Of a stretch of DNA of 64,000 bases, positions 56,520 through 64,000 are shown piece by piece. A model generated the notes under the pieces. It worked only from the letters and a program-made list of their open reading frames with translations, made no database searches and had not been told where the DNA came from. The number at the start of each line of letters is the position of its first letter. The first letter of the stretch is position 1. Source of the DNA: Allolobophora icterica (taxonomy: Eukaryota; Annelida; Clitellata; Crassiclitellata; Lumbricidae); NCBI GenBank assembly GCA_963556255.1, contig OY744604.1, forward strand, positions 70,140,890-70,204,889, given 5' to 3'. The translations under genes and the position numbers were made by a program.

Positions 56520-56736
56520 TTATGTGGGCGCGTCCGTAGGTTGTATACCATAGCCTCGAACAATCATCGGCGGAAAGAGATCACAAAGGACATGGTACAT
56601 GTTCCTACTCATTGCCTGTAGCAACCTGGCGTCTGCCACCAGCTCTTCCATGGTGGGGAATTTCATGGAGAAGCCAATGCGCTTCATTTGTCGATTGAAG
56701 ACAAAAGTAAAGAAGCGGCGCATCAATGGCAGAAGT
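56520..56736 (-). CDS. Orphan terminal exon of unknown gene
   Basis: After a strong pyrimidine tract (TTTCTCTCTTGTTTGTTAAAG) a frame runs 71 codons to TAA. It reads LLPLMRRFFTFVFNRQMKR, then KFPTMEELVADARLLQAMS, then ends MIVRGYGIQPTDAPT. Composition is protein-like and not repeat-like. I do not recognise the family. No upstream exon is seen within the window, and block 1 has no counterpart. It may be a gene fragment carried by a transposon, or a real last exon. Confidence 0.4.
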
Positions 56737-56839
56737 CTTTAACAAACAAGAGAGAAATTGACAGTCAACAAATAAGAATACAAAGGTTATAAACACTAGA
56801 ATATTTCTTCAATTGTTGGCACTTTCAGTCGGATGATTG

Positions 56840-57305
56840 TATTGTATTGTATCTATAAATTTATAAAGCGCCTCTCGCACAATATCTATTCAGAGGCGCT
56901 CTCAGCACAGAAGCCCCGGGGAAACAGAAATACCTTTAGGGAACGCGAGACCGATGATGAAAAGCCAGTAATTAGCTTGGCCTTGAGCAGAGGGGGAAGG
57001 TCATTCCAGATCGTGGGACCCACTACAGCAAACGTCCGGTGCTGGGCCAAGGCAGTTTTAGCCCTTGGAACAAAAAGATCAAGCCGATTTACAGAGCGCA
57101 ATGAGCGAGAAGAAGATGCAGATAGCGGTTTTCGCAGATAGTTCGAGAGATATTTCGGGGCAGTAGGCTGCTGAGATTTAGAGACAAGGGAGAGGATCTT
57201 ACATCGGATGCTCGCAGCAATAGGCAGCCAGTGAAGGACATCAAGCACGTAAGTAGAGATAATGGGCAAACTGGGGGAGTCGAGCGATGAGCCTAGCAGA
57301 AGCAT
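56840..57305 (-). pseudogene. L2/CR1-like LINE reverse-transcriptase C-terminus, copy 3
   Basis: Minus-strand frame with VLDVLHWLPIAASIRCKILS, then APKYLSNYL, then RTFAVVGPTIWNDLPPLLKA and LKVFLF. The tail (about 56840-56900) reads AGAGGCGCTTTATAAATTTA then a TACAATACAATACAA repeat. It is truncated at the 5' end and inactive. Confidence 0.82.
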
Positions 57306-57599
57306 GATGATGTCACTATATCACTATGTCAGAAAGCTGTCATTATATCAGCATCAGATTTAAGGACGGTCAGGTCTCTACAGACACAGAATACAGACAC
57401 GAAGTAATTGGTTAAAATAAAAATTGTGAAGTGTCTGAAATTAAATTATTTAATAAGGTTCAATTAAATCAATAATTATTTTAAATTTGGACCATAAGCG
57501 AAAGTTTTGAATTCAAATAATGATAATAATTGTAATTGGAAAAAATGGCTTTAAAAGTGAAAAATATAAAACTGTTAAAATACAATTTTTGGTGACAAT

Positions 57600-57665
57600 G
57601 GCGCCCCCTAAATTTTGGCACCCCAGGGAACTGCCTGCTTTGCCTGTGCCAAGGGCCGGCACTGT
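57600..57665. mobile_element. hAT-like end fragment
   Basis: Ends AAGGGCCGGCACTG, whose reverse complement CAGTGCCGGCCCTT resembles a hAT terminus. No partner end was found, so it is a solitary or truncated end. Confidence 0.35.
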
Positions 57666-57669
57666 TTCG

Positions 57670-58505
57670 ATATCTATAAGAACATAAAAAACTTGATCAA
57701 CATATTTGGAAAAAAGCGAAATGTTGGTGCTAACAATTACGGGTAAAAAAACAGCTCTGGCAAATTACGAAAATTTGCATAGTAACAACACATTTTCCTG
57801 ACAGTTGCGTTCTTCGAGTTGAGATTCGGCTCCTGCAGGAAGCCATTTTCTATCACTTGCGCACTTCTGACTTGCTGTAGGCCTATGCTAAAACTTATAG
57901 CCTGCGCATCCCTATCTGTTTTTAAAGAATTGCTTTGTTAATGGGTCGTTGTAGGTAAGGTTGGCCAGAGAGAGATGTTCTAAGTGTTCGTCCACTACAT
58001 GCTGCATAATATTCCGTGACAACAGAGTCGTCCTTCCAAAGTTTCTTGCGAAGACGACTGCGTTGTTTTCTTGTGATTTTTTGCCTTCTGAAGCGTGAGA
58101 TACTCCTATAGTACCTCATATTGAAGCTGGAAATTTGCTCTCGACCCTTCTATGCAATGTCTATGTTTAATCGGAACATAGTAGTAGTAGTACACTGAAT
58201 ATGCAAGTCATGCTCTGATCATTTCACTTTTACCCTCCCAAAATACTTGAAACCCGCTACTAAGCCATTGCTTTTAACATTCTTACCCTTGTGTCTTATA
58301 GTTTTCAGTTGTAATTATCACATGCAAGCGGGCTTCTCAACTGCACAAATCACCAACAATATCGAAATTCGCATCATCTGCATCAACTGGGATTTCATTC
58401 TCCTCAGCACAAAATATTATAGACTATCTGATTGGTTCCTACCCATGGGCACAAGAAACATAAATGTAGAAATGAATGCTTACGGTTCTGCATTGCATTA
58501 GCCTC
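57670..58505. other. No firmly recognised gene
   Basis: The minus-strand 65-codon frame at 57922-58119 is rich in Arg and Lys but has no motif I can place. Non-coding otherwise. Confidence 0.45.
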
Positions 58506-59990
58506 AATTAATGTTCCAAATGCCCGCCTTCGATTGAATGGATAGTTAGATGCAGAAACCATAATTTCTGTAGTTTCATGCAAATAGGCCTACAAAACTA
58601 TCTGTGGAAGTGTTTGCGTTCTATATTTCTAATTGTCTGCTCTATAATTCTCTTCCTGTTGACAGTAACAGATAAACAGGTCTAAACAAGCAAGTCTCTG
58701 GACCAATTTATTCAGCTTTGTAGAAACACAGTCTTTCTTTTAGGATTCAGTTGACATTAGAAACACGTCTCCCTGGCCTGACCCCAATGATTTTGTCCTT
58801 GCCTGTGAAGATGACCGGAATCACCCGGCTCTCACGGACCTGATTCTTTATAGAGTCGGTGATCAAGTTGTTATGTCTGCGGCAGCTTTTGCGGGCGCTA
58901 AAAATTTTCGAAGATGTACAGGACATTACTTTACAGTAGACAGTTGCTACACTACATGATTTCAATTAATTGATATGCGCTGCAAGATCCAATAAGTTTC
59001 TTACGCTCCTCAAATTTCCGTTTTTCTCATTAATAGGCCTACACATGGTGTTATGGTGTTTAGGCCTGTTCGTCAAGAACCAATCGAATTGATTTTGTCA
59101 CTGTATGTTTAGTAAAATCCTCAAAAAAAATTTCGTTTGTTTTTCACAGTCGCGAGTATGCTATGTAGGAAAAACAAATAATCTTCATGCTATTATGATA
59201 AACGATATCTTCGGTGAAAAGAATTGGACAATGACATTTCTATCGTAACAACATTTCTAATTCGAGTGAAGTCTTCGCAAGATGTTCTGATTTATCTACA
59301 CGTAGTGACCAGATAAAATACCACAAGCATCACGATGAATTTGATATGAACCAGTAGGCCTACTCATCAAGAGTGTCCGTAGGCATCGCAAAGAATCAGT
59401 TTCACCAGGCTGCACATCTCGATCGATCATTTCAGATGCCTACAGTCGACAGCGAAATCTTATTTACGGAAAGGTGACTTGAATCCGTAACTTCTGTTTC
59501 ATTTGTTGTTTAAATTCTCATAAATCGTTTAACATCATGTTAATTTATTAGGCCTATGATACCATATTGCAAGCTCGTGTATTTAGGTTATCTATGATAA
59601 TCTTGCATTTGCATTTTCATATCGCAAGCAGTTTTTTCTCAGTAGCTCGGTTTCTAAGCATCATCCAATTTTCAGTAATTTATAAGCTTAATATATTAAT
59701 AGGTATATTTTTAGCATTAGTCTTTTTCCAAAATCAATCCCATACATATAAAAATGTTTATTTGAAGCTGTTAAATGCAATGACAAAACTTGCCCGTTAA
59801 TGGTCAAATATTGCATTTGCACCAAACGACTTGCATTATGTTAGCGACTCTACCTAGAACAGTGGTTCTTAACCGGTGTGTCGCGACACTAGTGTGTCGC
59901 GAATCGACCGGGGGTGTGTCGCGAATCGACCGGGAGTGTGTCGCGTAAACATGGTGTGTCGTTGGTGTGTCGGAAAAATTGGTGTGTCGC

Positions 59991-60070
59991 GAATTCTCAC
60001 AGCCTACGTCCGTCATTCTTGCATTACACTTACTTACTTAAAGTTTAGCGAACGTAGGCTGTGAGAATTC
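59991..60070. repeat. Inverted repeat (19-bp perfect arms) inside the hAT element
   Basis: GAATTCTCACAGCCTACGT at 59991-60009 is exactly inverted at 60052-60070, with a 42-base loop. Confidence 0.92.
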
Positions 60071-60195
60071 CTAGCACTCTATCTATTCTAGTATATGTGT
60101 TTATGTTTATGTTTATATTCGTTTAATGAAACAACAGACATAACGCTGTAGGTGTACAAGGAAGTGAATTAAAATTGTTAATTGTTAATAATAGC

Positions 60196-60459
60196 TTAGT
60201 AAGAGTTAGAAAATAACATTCTAGATATGAAGTTTCGAGAGTCTTTATCTGGTAGATTAAAATTGTGAGGACGATTTCTTAGGGAGTAAGGAGTAATATG
60301 GTTGGTTGGGAATAAACATCTAATTGAGTGATTTTCATTGAGTAAAGCTGCTTTAAATAAGGCCATTTCGGCTTTGAGCACAAGCTCAGCTATGGAGGGA
60401 GAGATAGTTTGAACATATCCAAATCGTTTGAGTTTGTTCAGGAATTGTTCAAGGCGCAA
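60196..60459 (-). pseudogene. LINE C-terminal fragment nested in the hAT element
   Basis: Frame with ENHSIRCLFPTNHITPYSLR, then HNFNLPDKDSRNFISRMLF. The Leu-Arg...Leu-Pro-Lys-Asp-Ser-Arg-Asn-Phe pattern is common at the C-terminus of some LINE reverse transcriptases. It differs from the AFSVVGPTAWNDLP type seen elsewhere, so it is a second LINE lineage. Confidence 0.55.
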
Positions 60460-61715
60460 TTTATCCTTGCCACTTATAAGGCCCCACCAGGCTGGAGAAG
60501 CATATAAGGTTCTAGATACGATTGTTGCATTAGTGATGAGATGTAGTGAGTCTTGAGATGCTCCATGATTTTTGATAGTTCTTAGTGCAAAAAAGGAGGA
60601 GGTTCCACTTTTTTGCGACTTTTTTTTTTATATCAAAACCTTATACAGTATAGGCCCCTACACATTTGCGACGGCGCGGACGTAAACTTTTACCCATTAT
60701 TGTAACATTCGAAATGGATAGCCCTAAATTTCTCAGAATGAAACAAACATTTTGCGAATCCACAACTAACCTCTTTTGGACTACTCTCTGGAAAACCCCT
60801 CTGATTTGATTTGGCCTCCTCTAAACCGGACTCGGACCTCCTTTGGACTACTCTCTGAAGAACCCCCTCTGATTTGAGCTGACCTTCTGGAAACCGAACT
60901 CGGGCCTCTTTTGGACTACTCTCTGGAACAACTCTCTGATTTGACGTAGCGCCCGTGATAGGCTGGTGCCCTGCGCTCGGCCTTCGAATTGCGCTTCAGA
61001 AGCTTGGAGATTACGATTACTGATGATGCGAAATCAGATTTTGTTAGCAATGAGACGAATTCTAGCACCAACAGCAGTGAATTCGAAAATGCTGCGGCTG
61101 CCACTGCTAGTTTTATAATAGTAAACCAATCATGAAAAACATGAAAAATAAGAAATCTAGACTGAAAGATATGCACAAGCAATCCTCAGGAACTCAGTTT
61201 TAGGCTAAGACGTACAAAGAAGAACATTACAAAACACTGGCGAGCAAAGCAATCAAAGAGTAGGTTTCATTTCATAGTTCCTACTTATATGAGCAAGGTT
61301 TTTCTCAGATGATCAACAGAAAGAACAAAAACGAAACAAACTGGCTACAGAGTAAATTCTAGGAGCATAAATCCCACTAAATGTTACTAAGTTAAAGTAG
61401 AAACCACAAAGGACTCAACATGAACGTTTTCATTCATTGCAAATGTTAACAATTAAAAATTTTAAGTAGGCCCCTATATAACTATCTTAACTTTAACATT
61501 GTTAACATTATTCACACACGACGATAGGGGGTGTGTCGCCAAATTTGGTTGCAAATTTAGGTGTGTCGTGTGTCAAAAAAGGTTAAGAACCACTGACCTA
61601 GAATACCTGCGCTGAAAATAGGCCGCTTAATTAAGTGCAATAATAATAGCTCTAGGAAACAGGCATACGCTTTTCAACACTCTCGATGACTGTTGACTCA
61701 TGCTTGACTTGTCAT

Positions 61716-62071
61716 TTACATAGCCGTTGAGTTTCCGATGATGTTAATGACGCTCGTGACATTTTCCTCGTTATTCCAATGCCATCGTTTGCAGAGCTGC
61801 TTGTATAGAAACTTCTTTACTGGATTTAAGTTAGCGGCGTAGATGAATGGATTGAGACAGACGTTCAGAAAGGCCAGGAATACAGTGATGCTACGGACAT
61901 CTGTATAAAGAATGTCTAAGAATCGCAAATAATAGAGAAAGAAGTAGAAATGATTTGGAGACCAACAGAGAACATAACAAACTGAGATGATGAGGAAAGT
62001 TTTGATGACGTTCATTTGGGTTTTCATGGCGTTCTGTTGAGCAGCGCTCTTCATCATGTTGTTGAAGTTTA
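61716..62071 (-). CDS. Receptor D (class A GPCR), exon 2 only
   Basis: Phase-1 acceptor (TATTTGCAG) and V-NFNNMMKSAAQQ, TM6 with CWSP, TM7 with NPFIY, and a tail ending NIIGNSTAM. It is the block partner of receptor B exon 2, with only a few changes (such as FLYKQLCK for FLRKKLCK). The frame is intact. Exon 1 is not found: the block 2 sequence jumps from about 62374 to about 63025, past the interval that holds exon 1 in block 1. It is either a pseudogene or spliced to an exon beyond 64000. Confidence 0.75.
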
Positions 62072-62204
62072 CTGCAAATAGAAACAGAAATCTTTCAATG
62101 CACACAATACGACTTATTAAAAGGACAATAGATTATCAGGTATTCGAAATCACAGAGGTACAAAACATAGATTTTTGACAGAAATTTCGATTAACATGAT
62201 GCAA

Positions 62205-62280
62205 GAGGTGATGACGCTAATGACGATAATGATAATGATGATGACATCGGTGATGACATCGGTGATGATGGTGATGATGA
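62205..62280. repeat. GAT microsatellite upstream of receptor D exon 2
   Basis: Counterpart of 30835-30915. Confidence 0.88.
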
Positions 62281-62422
62281 AATTTTGACAGCTAGACAAG
62301 CAATTTCCTGGAAGCTTATGGGTGACCATAACATCCAGCAAGAAACAAACTTAACTTATCCCGCTGTAATAACCGACCGGTTGAGTTGGTTTTGTAGCTT
62401 GACAAACGCCATGCCAGCGTTT

Positions 62423-62650
<228 letters not shown>

Positions 62651-62848
62651 GCAGCAGCAGCACCGTCGTCATCGTCATCGTCATCATGACACAGTTTTAC
62701 TATGGCGCCACTCGACCTGTTGACAACAGCGCCTTACACAATCGAATATTAGAGAAGAACATGAAAACATGACTGCAGCCAACAACGCTGAACGTTCCAA
62801 TTACATACAATATTTTATTCTACAGTCTAATGTTTCGAAATGTACCAT

Positions 62849-62990
62849 CATAGGCGTAGACTCGGGGGAGGGGCAGCCGGGGCACATGCCCCCCAATAAT
62901 TGGGATGGACTGCACAAACAATGCAATAAGTGTATAATGAATAACCAAATGCCCCCCGCCCCCAATATTTTGGACAAGATTACGCCAGTG
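62849..62990. mobile_element. Short hAT MITE with 8-bp duplication TGTACCAT
   Basis: 142 bp with ends CATAGGCGTAGAC and GATTACGCCAGTG (imperfect inverted repeat), flanked by TGTACCAT at 62841-62848 and 62991-62998. The interior has GGGGCACATGCCCCCC stems. Confidence 0.85.
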
Positions 62991-63019
62991 TGTACCATAA
63001 TCAAAGTTAGTAAAATATT

Positions 63020-63860
63020 TTAAAACTTAGTTTCTCTTGTGCTGTAGAAGGCTGTAATGTACGGATCGTCAAAGGTTTTGGTCTTTTATGGTTTATTTGC
63101 AGGAAAAAGAAAAGAGATATCACTGCTTCATGTTACAGCGAATGACATTAGTCGACTATAGCCTGTAGGCCTAATTAGCCAATGTATCACCACAGCAGAA
63201 TCGTCTCGCTAGCGTTCACTTCAAGACGATCTCTGCGTTTTATAATAAAGTTGATCTGTCATTTGTAAGATATCGCAGTCTAATAGTGACATTTTAAACT
63301 GTCAGCCAAAGGGTCTTTTAGGTCACTCTGTAGGTATACATCTCCTTGTTCAGCAGTGTCAGAAGTCACGGTAGAAAGCAACATGCGACTGAAATCTCTT
63401 TGATGCCGTGTCCACAGGAGTCATTACTGTAAAACAACAGGTTTAAGGTGTTTCTTTATGGAACGGCATTGCATACACGTGTATAGATACATACGTATAA
63501 GAATCAGAACAATGTATTCTCACCTGCCACAACAATGTGTGCTCATACCTGTGAGCTGGCTAAGGTAGCTGTCGGGTTCTTCCGCTGCCTTTTTAGCGCT
63601 GAAATCCACGCTTTGTTTGCCCCTGCGGTTGATTCTGATATTGCAATTTACGCAGGCGTTTTCTCGATTCAGGTGTAATTCAAGTAGAATTCAATGCTAA
63701 GATTAGAGAAAGCGTATGATATCTATTCCATTGAACTAAAATGAATAGTTAGAATCTGAGCTCCTAAAGCGACGACGTAAGGATGTCTTTGCGATATTAT
63801 TCAAACAAGATCTACTATAATGGTCGAGAATTTTTAAAGAAGTGCTAATTGAGGACTTTA
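63020..63860. repeat. End of receptor block 2
   Basis: 63020-63560 matches 36455-37190, and 63570-63850 matches 47285-47680. No gene is seen. Confidence 0.72.
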
Positions 63861-64000
63861 TTACGCCCGAAGGCAGAAAGAACAAGTCAAATTACACAGT
63901 GGTAAAACATACATGCTGCATAAACGGAATTTCAAACGCACAAACTATGAAAATTAAACACAACCTCAAAAGCACAAAGTACGAAAATTAAACATAATTT
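63861..64000. other. Window edge, no recognised feature
   Basis: AT-rich sequence with short repeats of CGCACAAACTATGAAAATTA and GCACAAAGTACGAAAATTA. It may be the start of another repeat continuing past the window. Confidence 0.5.

Larger units (their letters stand above)
59860..61595. mobile_element. hAT element with 8-bp duplication ACCTAGAA
   Basis: 1,736 bp with ends CAGTGGTTCTTAACC and GGTTAAGAACCACTG, a perfect 15-bp inverted repeat of the Charlie/MER5-like hAT type. Flanked by ACCTAGAA at 59852-59859 and 61596-61603; block 1 has the single site at 30220-30227. Both subterminal regions repeat GTGTGTCGCGA. It contains a 19-bp-arm inverted repeat, a nested LINE fragment and a roughly 65-bp repeat in three copies (about 60770-60945, TTTGGACTACTCTCTG). 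Confidence 0.93.

Overview
This window is animal nuclear DNA, most likely from a marine invertebrate. It is AT-rich, its genes carry spliceosomal introns, and microsatellites of (CT)n, (CA)n, (AT)n, (ATT)n, (ATC)n and (GAA/GAT)n are abundant. The short palindrome GTAGGCCTAC recurs throughout. The transposable elements are typical of metazoans: Kolobok, MULE, hAT, piggyBac, Tc1/mariner, Helitron, L2/CR1-like LINEs and tRNA-derived SINEs. I cannot name the species. There are no prokaryotic operons, rRNA genes, CRISPR arrays or convincing functional tRNA genes.

Left third (1-20,000), a transposon nest. After (CT)n repeats, a proline/threonine minisatellite and a possible broken BEN-domain gene (2002-2753) comes a 1,066-bp MULE with a perfect 9-bp target duplication and a transposase remnant (3510-4575). 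Two nearly identical, apparently intact Kolobok transposons (4645-9879 and 13593-18789) lie in opposite orientation. Each has 258-bp terminal repeats, TTAA flanks, a 627-aa transposase and a convergent two-exon accessory gene that I reconstruct to 189 aa. Kolobok copy B is nested inside a second MULE (13016-19067, 9-bp target duplication). The left end of that MULE was copied again by a 1.33-kb tandem duplication between CA repeats.

Right two thirds (20,700-64,000), a receptor cluster. It is built from large diverged tandem blocks, all read on the minus strand. Block 1 (about 20.8-37.2 kb) carries receptors A and B, and block 2 (about 48.4-63.9 kb) carries C and the last exon of D. They are class A (rhodopsin-like) G-protein-coupled receptors of about 320 aa. 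In A, B and C a single phase-1 intron splits intracellular loop 3, and a short sequence 150-200 bp upstream of the start codon is shared. A degenerate middle block (about 38.4-47.7 kb) keeps the non-coding landmarks but has no receptor exon that I can see. In block 2 the stretch that should hold exon 1 of D is missing, so D looks like an orphan last exon.

Comparing the paralogous blocks gives clean empty sites for three hAT-type insertions (26557-26875, 55632-56488, 59860-61595) and a probable fourth (23489-24248), so these moved after the duplication. A 1,095-bp Helitron-like element (27644-28738) carries an array of a stable GCGAAGC hairpin. A perfect 37-bp-arm palindrome has formed in the promoter region of receptor C. 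The most promising items are the two-gene Kolobok pair, the minisatellite-built MULE ends, the Helitron hairpin array and the decaying receptor blocks.
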